Below are positions 11,318 to 23,701 of a stretch of 40,926 nucleotides of DNA, one piece after another. Under the pieces are notes generated by a model. It was not told the origin of the DNA and searched no databases. It worked only from the letters and a program-made list of their open reading frames with translations. The position numbers were made by a program, and so were the translations under genes. Position 1 is the stretch's first letter. Each line of letters starts with the position of its first letter. Where the stretch lies: the NCBI GenBank assembly GCA_012519415.1, contig JAAYQG010000144.1:1-40926 (forward strand). Direction: 5' to 3'. This stretch comes from Treponema sp. (lineage in GTDB: Bacteria; Spirochaetota; Spirochaetia; Treponematales; Treponemataceae).

Positions 11318-11430
11318 ACAACTCTGATATTTTGTTCAAAAAATAATTGTATTTATTAGAAAAGAAATGTATTATTTATTTTAAGGCAATCGGTTGCCTT
11401 AAAATAAATTACTTTATATGGGGGAATTAT

Positions 11431-12267
11431 ATGAAGAATACGTTTGCGTTTATAATGATTATGTTATCGTGTTGCTTTAGTTTTTTTGTTTTAGCTTGTG
11501 AGAAAGAAAACATTTCTGAACAATCGGATTCTTTACCGGCATATTTACCGGAAGGAATGAAGCTCGTCTGGTCTGATGAATTTGATGTTGACGGTGCGCC
11601 GGATAGTCAAAAATGGGATTATTCACTTGGTGCCAACGGGTGGGGAAACGGAGAAATACAAAAATATACAAACACAAGAGATAATTCTTTTGTAAAAGAC
11701 GGGCTTCTAAATATTGTTGCTATAAATGATGGTGGAATGTGGACAAGCGCAAGGTTAAAAACTCAGTATAAAGCATCTTGGACTTATGGTTTTATTGAAG
11801 TGCGTGCAAAATTGCCCGCCGGTGTGGGAACATGGCCTGCAATATGGATGATGCCAGAATTTGACCGCTACGGTTCATGGCCGAGAAGCGGCGAAATAGA
11901 TATTATGGAACATGTAGGTTTTGAACAAGATGTAATTCATACATCAATACATACTTTAGATTTTAACCATAAAAAAAATACGCAAAAATCAAAATTTAGA
12001 AAATTCGATAAAGTATCTAAAAAGTTTCATACTTATGCGATAAACTGGACACCAGATTATATCGAATGGTTTATTGATGGCGAAAGCTTTTATAAATTTG
12101 AAAACACAGGAAAAGGCGTAGCCCAATGGCCGTTTGATAATAAATTTTATTTAATTTTGAATGTTGCCATAGGTGGCAGCTGGGGCGGACAAAAAGGCAT
12201 AGATAAAAAATTGACAACACCAACAATGTTCGTTGATTATGTTCGTGTATATCAATTAGAAGAATAA
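11431..12267 (+). CDS. GH16 family beta-glucanase (laminarinase-like) lipoprotein
   Basis: Catalytic motif GEIDIMEHVG, WSDEFDVDGAPDSQKWDY, AIWMMPE; lipobox LACEKEN. ATG at 11431 preceded by GGGG ribosome site. Confidence 0.93.
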   Translation: MKNTFAFIMIMLSCCFSFFVLACEKENISEQSDSLPAYLPEGMKLVWSDEFDVDGAPDSQKWDYSLGANGWGNGEIQKYTNTRDNSFVKDGLLNIVAINDGGMWTSARLKTQYKASWTYGFIEVRAKLPAGVGTWPAIWMMPEFDRYGSWPRSGEIDIMEHVGFEQDVIHTSIHTLDFNHKKNTQKSKFRKFDKVSKKFHTYAINWTPDYIEWFIDGESFYKFENTGKGVAQWPFDNKFYLILNVAIGGSWGGQKGIDKKLTTPTMFVDYVRVYQLEE

Positions 12268-12469
12268 CTTGCATAGTTTGTAAAAACATCTTGAATCAAC
12301 AACCTCGCCGGAGATTCGTATAAAATTCGAATATTGACGAGGTTGTTGAACATTTTGCTGAATAAAATATAAAAAAGACAAATAATATAATCTAAAACAC
12401 ACAAAAAAATCGTTTTAATTTGAATATATCTATTAGCTGATTTTTAAACAAAAAATAGCATGGAGATAT

Positions 12470-13462
12470 ATGGAAAAATTTACAAAACGATTGGTTGTTG
12501 CTGTTCTTGTTTTTTTGTTTGCTTATAAAATTATTCAATTTATTGAATATGTTGATCCAAAAAAAATAAGCATAGCAACGTGGAATGTTCAAACATTTTT
12601 TGATGTCGATTTTTCCGGCACTGAATATTCTGAATTTAACAACCCAAAAACAGATTGGTCTAAAGAAAAATATTATGTTCGACTTTTGCGTATGGCAGAA
12701 GCTTTAACAAAAATTAATGTAGATGTTGTCGCTCTTGAAGAAATCGAAAATATCAATGTTGTTTATGATATTGTGGATGTTTTGCCATATACAAGCAAAT
12801 TTCATTACGCAGTTTTTGCAAAACAACAAGGAAGCCCTTTCGGGCTTGCACTTTTTTCGCGTTATCCAATAAGCAAAGCAAGAACGCACCAGATACAGCC
12901 GATGCAAAATATTTCAGTTGAGTCTGTTTCGTTTCGACCAATTTTAGAAGTTCATTTAAAAGTGCCCAAAAACGATGTAGTAATTTTTGTAAATCACTGG
13001 AAATCAAAAGCTTCCGATGCAGAATTAAGCAAAATTTTTCGCCAAAGTCAGCAACGTATGCTTGCAGATTGCATTTTTTACACAAAAGAAGAAACCAAAA
13101 GCGAAAATCTAGTTATTGCTGCTATAGGTGATTTTAACCAAAAAACGGAAGAATTTGAAATTGATAAAACTACATCAGAGATTATTTTTTCTGGAACTCA
13201 TTCCGTTGAGTATATGAAATCTTCATGGCTTGAAAAATCAAATGAAAGCGTTGGCTCTTATTATTTTGCAGACAATTGGGAGCAAATAGACCATATTTTT
13301 TTATGGTCAAAGACAGCTCACCTTAAAAAATGCGGAACAGTAAAAAAACGGATTTTTTTTAATTCAGCCGGCACTCCCAATTCCTATAAAATCCATTCCG
13401 GCACAGGGCTTTCCGACCATCTTCCCTTAAAGGCCGAAATTCATTTTAAAAGTGAACCTTAA
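12470..13462 (+). CDS. Endonuclease/exonuclease/phosphatase (EEP) family protein
   Basis: Motifs ATWNVQTFFD, ALEEIEN, VNHWKSK, GDFNQ, SDHLPLKAEI; N-terminal membrane/signal segment. Confidence 0.88.
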   Translation: MEKFTKRLVVAVLVFLFAYKIIQFIEYVDPKKISIATWNVQTFFDVDFSGTEYSEFNNPKTDWSKEKYYVRLLRMAEALTKINVDVVALEEIENINVVYDIVDVLPYTSKFHYAVFAKQQGSPFGLALFSRYPISKARTHQIQPMQNISVESVSFRPILEVHLKVPKNDVVIFVNHWKSKASDAELSKIFRQSQQRMLADCIFYTKEETKSENLVIAAIGDFNQKTEEFEIDKTTSEIIFSGTHSVEYMKSSWLEKSNESVGSYYFADNWEQIDHIFLWSKTAHLKKCGTVKKRIFFNSAGTPNSYKIHSGTGLSDHLPLKAEIHFKSEP

Positions 13463-13553
13463 AAGTGAATATAACAATTTTATACTCGCTGAATTCTGTA
13501 AAATCCAAAACAGAAAAGTTTTTGTTTCGCAAGCTCAATCCTAAATTTGGAGT

Positions 13554-14558
13554 TTAATCACAAAGCGAAACACCAAAGTAACAAAAGAAATAACTTGTTA
13601 TATCATTTTCATCTTTATTGGAAAGTTCGTAAGAATTTGTGTTAAAAAGAATTGAAGTTTCAATGTTTTCAGGCAAAAGATTTTTTAACAAATACATTGC
13701 AGGGCGATTATCGCATATGGCAAGAATCCAGCTTTGCGAGGATATGTTTTCTAAAAAATGCCTGCTTTTATTGTCGCGATTTTTTGTAACATCTACGTTT
13801 TGATGATGAGAAAAATCAGCAGAAATTAATAGAAAAACATCATTTTTATTTGGGTTTTGTTCAAAATCAATATGCTGTTTTATAGCATCGCACAAATTTT
13901 GCGCCATAATTTGATTTACAGGCGGTTCTCCATTATATGCAATAGCTGCAATTTTTGCATTTGGAAAATAACGCTTGATATATGGTGCAAGAGTAGAAAC
14001 TCCATGTTCAACAGAAAATACATTATCGTCAATTCTTGCATTCAAATCGGACAAAAGCTTATTTTCAATTAAAATGTCTGTTTGCAATATTTTTTCAACA
14101 TCGTTCTCTGTATCGTGAATAACCCATGAGCCAAATGTAACTGAAAATAATCCGGTGGAAAGGTGCCAGTGAGATGGAGATAAAACTATAAATGTTGAAA
14201 TATCGTTTCTTTTAGATGCAAGTTGTTCGAACCATTTTTCAATTTGAACGTGAGCTAATAAATGATGACTTACAATTCCTGCTATTGGGTATACATTTTG
14301 GGGAAGGAAAGATTCTTCTTTAATTTTGTATGTGGGCATAAGAGAAGAAGAATCTATTTTTTGGCAGAAAAACTTCGCTTTACGAGATTTTTCTATTTCT
14401 TTTGAAAAATCCGCCCCCGCACTATTTTCCTTCAACGGTGCGGTAGCTTCAGTTTTAGAATTGTTTGAGGAACAGAAAAAAAGCAAGCTTATGCAAGTGT
14501 TTGCACAGACAAAGATTATCAGGAAGCGAAGTCCTGCAAGTTTTTGTTTAGTTGTCAA
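13554..14558 (-). CDS. AmmeMemoRadiSam system protein B (MEMO1-like), predicted exported/lipoprotein
   Basis: AGIVSHHLLAH, TFIVLSPSHW, HGVSTLAPYIKRYFPNAKIAAIAY, LLISADFSHHQNVD resemble the MEMO family; N-terminal hydrophobic segment ending LLFFCSSN. Confidence 0.82.
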   Translation of the reverse strand: MTTKQKLAGLRFLIIFVCANTCISLLFFCSSNNSKTEATAPLKENSAGADFSKEIEKSRKAKFFCQKIDSSSLMPTYKIKEESFLPQNVYPIAGIVSHHLLAHVQIEKWFEQLASKRNDISTFIVLSPSHWHLSTGLFSVTFGSWVIHDTENDVEKILQTDILIENKLLSDLNARIDDNVFSVEHGVSTLAPYIKRYFPNAKIAAIAYNGEPPVNQIMAQNLCDAIKQHIDFEQNPNKNDVFLLISADFSHHQNVDVTKNRDNKSRHFLENISSQSWILAICDNRPAMYLLKNLLPENIETSILFNTNSYELSNKDENDITSYFFCYFGVSLCD

Positions 14559-17355
14559 AGCCAGCTGCTTTTAATGTCTGGTTTTGGCACCAGAATGGTT
14601 TAAATGCTTCTAGCGATTGTCCGCTGTAAACTGTTTCTCTCCATATTTCATCTGTAAGGCGGTCGTCCATTGGGTGGGGAAACTCAAAATAACTGAATGT
14701 GTAGCCAACCGCAATGCGCTTGCCGCCTTGTCCGTCGTTTAAGGCTACATAAATGCGATAAGGAATACCGACGCCTGTTTCAAGCACAAGGCCGATTTCT
14801 GCATTTGTAAACACATCTGCAATTACTGCCATTTTAAATTGATCATTTGAATCCGAATAACCAAAATGAGATTGATAAATCATTATATGTTTTGCAAACT
14901 CGGCAGGAATTGTGGGAATCCATGCAAGTTGTTCTTCTGGAACAGGTTGGTCGTTAAGTTCAAGTGTTGCAATTTGCAAAGCTTTATCTGCAATTTCGTT
15001 AAGTGCATTTAGTGTGCTTTCTGCATTATTATCAAGCAAACCGAATCGCTGATACGTTTGTTTTAATAAAATATTTGCAAGTTTATATCCTTGAAAAAAT
15101 GGAATATTAGGTTCAATGTAATGAACTGTTTGCGGAAGTTTTTCTGCACGATAAGTCGGTTCGCAGTCGCCATTGCCGCCTTTTTCTGAATAGCTTTGCT
15201 TTACATAAAGCAGCGTGTCATGGCGTAATTCTGCCCATGTTCCATGTGAAGAAAGCATAGCTTTTATTGCCCATTTTGGTGTTTCTGTAAAATAAAACCC
15301 AGAACCGGGCTCAAATCTTGATTGTGCAGCTGCTTCAAAAAGAACCATGTTGTAGTAGTTGTTTGTCCAAAACGTTTCGTCTTTTTTTGCAAAAAATTCT
15401 TCAAATTCGTTTAATGTAGATTTTAAGTTTGGGTGCTTATCGTATTCATCTCTAAGATATAAGTCTGCGGTATTTGAGCCGAGTGCTTTCATTATATCAA
15501 GTCCTGAAACCATTTCTCGTGTAATAAGTCGTGGTGCAGATACTTTGTGATGAATCCATGAATCATATGTGAATCTCTGTCCGAATAGTCGCCATCCCAT
15601 TGCTTGTTTTATGTTTTTTGCGTCTGTTTGGTTTCCTTCGTATTGATTTGCGTAAAAAAGACTGTTGCCTGCTATTGCCGGAGGTTCAAGTTTGTTTCGG
15701 GCTGTTTCGGCAAATTTAATAATATTTTTTGTGTCTGTAATCCATGTGGTAACATTTGAAACATTTTGTTCTTGCCAAAGCGGTATAACTTCTAGAAAAC
15801 TTAAATCGTCAGATTTTCCTATTAGGGCTGTAATAGGCTCAAAAAGGTTGCGCCATGTTTCAAACAGATGTTCGTCTTTAGATGTTATGTCTGTTATTAA
15901 AATTGCAATAGGTGTCATTCGTAATGCAAGAATCTGAGATTCCGACAAACGTTTGTTTTGTTCATTTTTAAGTGAGTTTGGGTCTGCAATGGAAAAATTT
16001 ATTCTACCAAACCACATCATTGCGCGAAAATATGATTTTAATCGCTCGTTTTTTGTGTAATGTCCGCGTGGTTTATATTGAGAATAATCTTCTTTATATT
16101 TTGTGCCGTCTGAAAATGAAAAAACTGATGAATATGCCAACCCGGACGCACTTTCCATAAGTTCAATTTCTTTTTTTACACTTTCCGGATATTTCGCAAA
16201 AACCGCAAATCTGTCTACAGCTTTTTCTGGTTCATTTATTTCTTTTTTTGGTGCAAGTTCTAAAAGTGCGCGTGCTGTCTTAAAATAAAGTATTGCTTTT
16301 TCAATAGTTTCATCGCTGCTTATAACAATACTGTTTTCTGCAACGCTGTCTGTGTTTTTTTTGCCTATGTTTTCTGCTGTATCTATTGTTTGTTCATATA
16401 AGTCTGAAAGTTTTGCAATATAACTATCGCAAATATTGATAAGTTTATCTTTAAACGCTGTTTCTTCTATATGCTGAAGCATTTCATCAAAAATTAAATG
16501 TTGTGTATGTGCAAAAAGGTCTGTAGTAATAAAAAGAGGTGTAATGTTTTTTCCCATTGACGAGTATTGCCAGCCAAATGGTTGCGAAGAAAGGTGATTC
16601 ATATAAAGTGAAACCATATCATCGGGAGTTTCTGTGTCAAGATAATATTCATCTGCGGCAACTTCTTGTAAAGCAATTCTATTTGTATGCAATGTTGTTT
16701 GAATTTCCGGCGAAAGATTATTATAGCCGCATATAGGATAAAATTTGTCAAAATGGCTCTTGCTTTTATATAAAAGCGAAAGAATGTTGTTTCTGTTTGT
16801 ATCTCCTAAAAATAAATCTGCGCCAAAAACAATGCCTTTTTGCCCTTCATATTCTGTTTTGTAAAACCAGTTGTAGCATTTTTCATATTCAAAAAGCCCG
16901 TTGTACCAGTCTTCTTTGTTTTGGGCTTCTAGTTTTTCATCTGAAATATTCAAAACTGTGCCAATTGGAATTGGAATGCCGTTTTTTAGATTTTTTGCTT
17001 CTTCATCTGTTGTAATATTTTGGATAGGGTAGAGTTTGCAAAAGCTTGATGTGACTAAAGCTGTTCTTTTGCTCTGTTTTGCAGGAGTTGGTATCGGCAA
17101 AAATGTAAGCATATCGTTAAGATATTTTTTATGTGCTTCTGCTTTTGTGCCGTTTTTGCTTGCTTTGAATGCTTCAAGGAATGCTTCAAGGTCAATTTCC
17201 GTTATGTTTTCTGTTTCTGTTGGTTCTGGTAGCTTTATTTCTACTATTTTGAGTTCTTCTTCTTGAATTTGTATTGCTGTTTCTGTGTTTTTTTTGCAGC
17301 TTAATAGGGTGAATGTTAAAAAACAAGCGATAATAAATAAAAATGTTCGTTTCAT
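14548..17355 (-). CDS. DUF3160 domain-containing lipoprotein
   Basis: Lipobox FTLLSCKKN; DUF3160-like motifs PLFITTDLFAHTQHLIFDEMLQHIE and WAELRHDTLLYVKQSY. Confidence 0.8.
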   Translation of the reverse strand: MKRTFLFIIACFLTFTLLSCKKNTETAIQIQEEELKIVEIKLPEPTETENITEIDLEAFLEAFKASKNGTKAEAHKKYLNDMLTFLPIPTPAKQSKRTALVTSSFCKLYPIQNITTDEEAKNLKNGIPIPIGTVLNISDEKLEAQNKEDWYNGLFEYEKCYNWFYKTEYEGQKGIVFGADLFLGDTNRNNILSLLYKSKSHFDKFYPICGYNNLSPEIQTTLHTNRIALQEVAADEYYLDTETPDDMVSLYMNHLSSQPFGWQYSSMGKNITPLFITTDLFAHTQHLIFDEMLQHIEETAFKDKLINICDSYIAKLSDLYEQTIDTAENIGKKNTDSVAENSIVISSDETIEKAILYFKTARALLELAPKKEINEPEKAVDRFAVFAKYPESVKKEIELMESASGLAYSSVFSFSDGTKYKEDYSQYKPRGHYTKNERLKSYFRAMMWFGRINFSIADPNSLKNEQNKRLSESQILALRMTPIAILITDITSKDEHLFETWRNLFEPITALIGKSDDLSFLEVIPLWQEQNVSNVTTWITDTKNIIKFAETARNKLEPPAIAGNSLFYANQYEGNQTDAKNIKQAMGWRLFGQRFTYDSWIHHKVSAPRLITREMVSGLDIMKALGSNTADLYLRDEYDKHPNLKSTLNEFEEFFAKKDETFWTNNYYNMVLFEAAAQSRFEPGSGFYFTETPKWAIKAMLSSHGTWAELRHDTLLYVKQSYSEKGGNGDCEPTYRAEKLPQTVHYIEPNIPFFQGYKLANILLKQTYQRFGLLDNNAESTLNALNEIADKALQIATLELNDQPVPEEQLAWIPTIPAEFAKHIMIYQSHFGYSDSNDQFKMAVIADVFTNAEIGLVLETGVGIPYRIYVALNDGQGGKRIAVGYTFSYFEFPHPMDDRLTDEIWRETVYSGQSLEAFKPFWCQNQTLKAAGFDN

Positions 17356-17734
17356 TTATTTTTCCTGTAAGTTTATTTATGTTGCGTTTTCAGCTTTGGT
17401 AAATATTAGAACGTGCTAAACATTACCATAATATGAATTTTGCGTATGAATTTTGCGAACTGCTAAAAATATTATAGTTATAAACTTTAGTATATTATTA
17501 CATAATTATAATGTTTAGAAAAGCAAAATAATTAAAGATATATATCAAACGTTTAGCTTTAATATTCGATTTTTCTGAACAGAAAAGTTATATCAAATCG
17601 ATTTTATATTCAAAAACAGTTAAATCAGTATTTTTTTTAATTTTTATCTTGCCGTTTTTCAGTAAAATTAGTATTTTTAATCTAGATAATCAAAAACAAA
17701 AAGGCTAATCAAATTTGGAAGCCTATAATTTTAA

Positions 17735-19390
<1,656 letters not shown>

Positions 19391-19420
19391 TACATTTTGA
19401 AATTATAGCTTCAAAAGCAA

Positions 19421-19457
19421 AAAAAAGGCTGTCCGATTTTTCGGGCAGCTTTTTTTT
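19421..19457 (+). terminator. Rho-independent terminator of groEL
   Basis: GCTGTCCGA-TTTT-TCGGGCAGC stem (one G-U) followed by a T run. Confidence 0.88.
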
Positions 19458-19627
19458 ATTTATGCGGGATTTTTTTTATAGATAATAAAATCAAAACTGA
19501 AATTTAGAATATCGCCATTATAACGCTTCTCCAAATGATATGATAATGTGCGAAGGTGCTCACTTGTAAAGTGTTTAAGGATTTTTTTTAAGTTTAAAAA
19601 ACTCTATATTTGCAGTACTATGTATTT

Positions 19628-20506
19628 ATGGCAATAAATGAAAAACCGGTTGTAGCTTTGATTTATGATTTTGACGGAACGCTTTCTCCCGGCAATATGC
19701 AGGAATTCAGTTTTATAAAAGCATTGAATATGAGTGCCGGTGAATTCTGGAAAAAGACGAACGAGCTTTCCAAATCAAATGATGCAAGCAGTATTCTTTG
19801 TTATATGAAGACAATGCTTGATGAAGCAAAATACAGAAACATTTCGATTTCTAAAAAATCTTTTACAGAATTCGGAAGGGAAATTAAACTTTTTGAGGGT
19901 GTAAAAAGCTGGTTCAAGACAATAAACGAATACGGAAAATCAAAAGAGCTTGAAATCAAGCATTATATAAATTCTTCCGGTCTTAAAGAAATGATTGAGG
20001 GAACTTCTATCGCAGATGAATTTGAACAAATTTTTGCATGTTCCTTCCTATATGATTCAGACGGAATTGCTATGTGGCCTGGTGTTGCAATTGATTATAC
20101 GACAAAAACTCAATTCATTTTTAAAATCAATAAAGGCATTAAAGAAATCAGCGATTCTGTTGCAATAAATAAATTTGTGCCAGAAAACGAGCGAACAGTG
20201 CCTTTTAAGCGCATGATTTATTTTGGCGACGGCGAAACAGACATTCCGTGCATGAAGCTTGTAAAGCAGAACGGCGGTTATTCTGTTGCGGTTTATAAGC
20301 CGAAAGACACAAAAAAGCGCGAAAAAGCAGAACAGCTGATTTTAGACGAGCGTGTGAATTTTGTGTCCAAAGCAGATTACAAAAAAGACGGCGAGCTTTA
20401 TAAAATAGTAACTGTAATTTTAGACAAAATAAAGTCTGATTTTGATTTTGACAATCTTTTACAAAAACATAAGAATAATGCACAAAAGATAAATTCTGCA
20501 AATTAA
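19628..20506 (+). CDS. HAD-family phosphatase (phosphoserine phosphatase-like)
   Basis: Motif I YDFDGTLSPG and motif IV YFGDGETDIPC. Confidence 0.88.
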   Translation: MAINEKPVVALIYDFDGTLSPGNMQEFSFIKALNMSAGEFWKKTNELSKSNDASSILCYMKTMLDEAKYRNISISKKSFTEFGREIKLFEGVKSWFKTINEYGKSKELEIKHYINSSGLKEMIEGTSIADEFEQIFACSFLYDSDGIAMWPGVAIDYTTKTQFIFKINKGIKEISDSVAINKFVPENERTVPFKRMIYFGDGETDIPCMKLVKQNGGYSVAVYKPKDTKKREKAEQLILDERVNFVSKADYKKDGELYKIVTVILDKIKSDFDFDNLLQKHKNNAQKINSAN

Positions 20507-20604
20507 GATAGATTGATATTTGCGCCGCTTATTGTTGATAGTAAAATCTTCCGTTAGATTTTTATGAAAAAATGAACGCTTCCCCAACGCAGACAATCTG
20601 CGCT

Positions 20605-20648
20605 GTTGCTCAAGCGCTGCTCAAGCGTTGCTTAAGCGCTGCTCAAGT
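20605..20648. repeat. 11-bp tandem repeat, four copies
   Basis: GTTGCTCAAGC GCTGCTCAAGC GTTGCTTAAGC GCTGCTCAAGT, read directly. Confidence 0.85.
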
Positions 20649-20748
20649 GAATATTCTACGCACATTGCGACAAAACGCTTGTGCAAGATGATTAGGTATG
20701 TTGTAATTTTTTGTTGTAAATATTTGGCTTTATATGTAGGATTTGAAA

Positions 20749-21786
20749 ATGAAACGTATGTTTTTTTCTTTGTTGATAATCTTTTTTTGTTTTCAGATTT
20801 TTGCGCAAAATGCAGAAACCAAACTTGTTTTTGAAAAAATCGGCGTATATTCATGCGGAAAGCAGCCCAAACAGGTAATTTTCAGTCCTGATGATAAATT
20901 TATTTTACTTCCACTTCTTGAAGATGAAGGTTTTGATATATTCAGCATTGAGCAGAAAAGAATTGTAAAAAGAATTAATCCGCCCGAAAAAAAGAAATTA
21001 GGTTTTGCAGAAGGGCTTTTTGTGCAATCTAAGCAATCGTTTTTTGTTTCGCAGATGACAACCGGCAATATTTACGAATATTCTTATCCGAATTTTGAGT
21101 TTAAACGGACAATCAACACAAAAGGCACTTGGAGCAAATTTATTGCATATAATTCAAAGTGTAATATGCTTGTTGTTTCAAACTGGGTTTCAAACGATGT
21201 TTCTGTAATTGACTATGATTCTGGAAATGTAAAAAAGCTCATCAAAACAAAAGCTGCTCCGCGCGGTATGACATTTGTTGAAAATAAAAATGTTCTTGTT
21301 GTGCTTTCGTTTGATGGCGGAACAATTCAAAAGTTCAGTATGAAAGATTATGAATTGCTTGATTCAATTTATATTGAAAATTCGGCTATGCGTCATATTG
21401 TAACGAATGCGGAAAAATCGAAAGCATGGATAAGCGATATGTATCATAGTGATATTTTAGAGCTTGATTTGAAAAATTTCAAAATCGTAAAAAAATATCA
21501 TGTTTTTAATAATCCAAATACAATAGATTTGCTCAAAAATCGTTATCTTTGCGTTTCTTGTCGAGGTCCGAATAATAAAGTTGATTATACAAAAAGAAGC
21601 CCTGCAAACGGCAAGATTATTGTAATTGATACATACGAAAAAAAGCAGCTTTGCGAAATCAATGGCGGAAATCAACCAACAGGGCTTGCACTTTCGCAAA
21701 AACAAGATTTGCTCGTATTTTCAAATTTTCAAGACGCAACATTGGAACTTTACAAAATTAAGTTTGAGGCGCAACCTTTGCCGTAA
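20749..21786 (+). CDS. Secreted YncE/YVTN-type beta-propeller protein
   Basis: Signal peptide (MKRMFFSLLIIFFCFQIFAQ) and repeated propeller blades such as MLVVSNWVSNDVSVIDYDSGNVKKLIKTKAAPRGM. Confidence 0.78.
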   Translation: MKRMFFSLLIIFFCFQIFAQNAETKLVFEKIGVYSCGKQPKQVIFSPDDKFILLPLLEDEGFDIFSIEQKRIVKRINPPEKKKLGFAEGLFVQSKQSFFVSQMTTGNIYEYSYPNFEFKRTINTKGTWSKFIAYNSKCNMLVVSNWVSNDVSVIDYDSGNVKKLIKTKAAPRGMTFVENKNVLVVLSFDGGTIQKFSMKDYELLDSIYIENSAMRHIVTNAEKSKAWISDMYHSDILELDLKNFKIVKKYHVFNNPNTIDLLKNRYLCVSCRGPNNKVDYTKRSPANGKIIVIDTYEKKQLCEINGGNQPTGLALSQKQDLLVFSNFQDATLELYKIKFEAQPLP

Positions 21787-21895
21787 TGCTGTAGCAAACT
21801 AAAAGATTATGTGTTTCCGGAAAATTCAGATAAGTTTGATATGAATGTTTTGTTCTAAAATTGAAATTTAATTTAAATGCAAATATAATACAGCT

Positions 21896-23701
21896 ATGTC
21901 TACGGTAAAAAAACTTCTTTTGGGGTTGGAGCAAAAATATAAAATATGTGCAGTTTTAGCTCCTGTTGCAATTATGGGCGAAGTGCTTCTTGAAGTATTT
22001 ATTCCATTTATTATGGCGAAAATTATTGATGTGGGTATTGCTGAACAAGATGCAGCTTATGTAATTAAAACAGGAAGTCTTATGATTGGGGCTGCGCTTT
22101 TTTCACTGATATTCGGTGTTATTGCGGGGCGGTTTGCCGCAGTTTCAGCATTAGGATTTGCGCGCAATTTGCGCCGCCGTCTTTTTGCAAAGATTCAAGA
22201 GTTTTCTTTTTCAAACATTGATAAATTTAGTACATCATCGCTTGTAACACGGCTTACTTCTGATGTAACAAATTCTCAAAACACATTTCAAATGATTATC
22301 CGTATGTGCGTACGTTCTCCGTTTATGTTTATTAGTGCAATTGTTATGGCTTTTTATATGAACTCAGAGCTTGCGCTCATTTTTGTTGTGTGTATTCCGC
22401 TGATTGCTGTGCCAATGATATTCATTATGAAAACCGCTCATCCTCGTTTTCAGGTTTTGATGAAAAATTATGATAATCTGAACGCAAAAGTGCAAGAAAA
22501 TTTAATCGGAATCCGTGCAGTTAAAGCTTTCGTGCGCGAAGAAAATGAAAAAACAAAATTCAACGATGCGGCTGAAGCTATCCGCAATGCGCAAGTTCGA
22601 GCTGAAAAAATAGTCATTTTGAGTATGCCGCTAATGATTTTGGTCATTTATATTGCATTAATTGCGTTGCTTTGGTTCGGCGGAAATTTTATTATTGCCG
22701 GTAAAATGCAGACAGGTGAACTTATCAGTTTTATTACATATATGGTTCAGATTCTTTCTTCTTTAATGATGCTTTCTATGATATTTATTATGATTGTAAT
22801 TTCAAAAGCAAGCATAGGACGCATAATAGAAGTTTTTGATGAAGAGCCGGATGTAAAAGATTCTGTAGATTCTGCTTTGAGTGCGGATAAAGCTCCTGCT
22901 GACGGTTCTGTTGAATTTAGAAATGTTTCTTTTAGTTATGATAAAACCGAAAAAAATGCAGTTTTGCATGATATTTCATTTTTAATAAAAAGCGGTGAAA
23001 CAATTGGAATCATCGGAGGAACGGGGTCTTCAAAATCTACGATTGTGCAACTTATTTTGCGCCTTTATGATACATTGTGTGGTTCTGTTTTGGTAGGCGG
23101 CAATGATGTGAAATCTTATAAACTTGAAAAGCTTCGCGAAAATATTGCTATAGTGCTTCAAAAAAATGTGCTTTTTTCCGGCACAATTCTTGAAAATTTG
23201 CGTTGGGGAAATAAAAACGCTTCAACTGAACAAATTGAAAATGCGTGCCGAACAGCTTGTGCTCATGATTTTATTATTTCGTTCCCGAAAGGATATGAAA
23301 CTGAACTAGGTCAAGGTGGAGTTAATCTTTCAGGCGGACAAAAACAGCGGCTTTGCATTGCAAGAGCTTTGCTTAAAGAACCGAAGGTTCTCATTCTTGA
23401 TGATTCAACAAGTGCGGTTGATACAGCTACAGATGCAGCAATTCGTAACGGCTTAAAAAATACATTGCCTGAAACAACAAAAATAATTATTGCGCAGCGC
23501 ATCGCTTCGGTAAAAGATGCAGATAGAATCTTTGTAATTGATGAGGGGCGAATTTCTTCTATTGGAACTCATGATGAACTTATTAAGTCAAATAAGATTT
23601 ATCGAGAAGTTTTTGAGTCGCAACAAAAAGGCAGCGATTTTGACGGTGCCGGAGATTCTGCTGCGAAAGAAGCTGCCGCTTCTAAAAAGGAGGCTTTATA
23701 A
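21896..23701 (+). CDS. ABC exporter, fused TMD-NBD, degenerate ATP site subunit
   Basis: Six-TM ABC exporter domain; Walker A GGTGSSKST; signature NLSGGQKQR; Walker B VLILDDSTSAVD. Confidence 0.95.
   Translation: MSTVKKLLLGLEQKYKICAVLAPVAIMGEVLLEVFIPFIMAKIIDVGIAEQDAAYVIKTGSLMIGAALFSLIFGVIAGRFAAVSALGFARNLRRRLFAKIQEFSFSNIDKFSTSSLVTRLTSDVTNSQNTFQMIIRMCVRSPFMFISAIVMAFYMNSELALIFVVCIPLIAVPMIFIMKTAHPRFQVLMKNYDNLNAKVQENLIGIRAVKAFVREENEKTKFNDAAEAIRNAQVRAEKIVILSMPLMILVIYIALIALLWFGGNFIIAGKMQTGELISFITYMVQILSSLMMLSMIFIMIVISKASIGRIIEVFDEEPDVKDSVDSALSADKAPADGSVEFRNVSFSYDKTEKNAVLHDISFLIKSGETIGIIGGTGSSKSTIVQLILRLYDTLCGSVLVGGNDVKSYKLEKLRENIAIVLQKNVLFSGTILENLRWGNKNASTEQIENACRTACAHDFIISFPKGYETELGQGGVNLSGGQKQRLCIARALLKEPKVLILDDSTSAVDTATDAAIRNGLKNTLPETTKIIIAQRIASVKDADRIFVIDEGRISSIGTHDELIKSNKIYREVFESQQKGSDFDGAGDSAAKEAAASKKEAL

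Noticed and set aside
13490-13525. TTCTGT/ACAGAA stem after the EEP nuclease as a terminator
   Set aside because: Short, AT-rich stem with no GC content or clean T run; not supportable.
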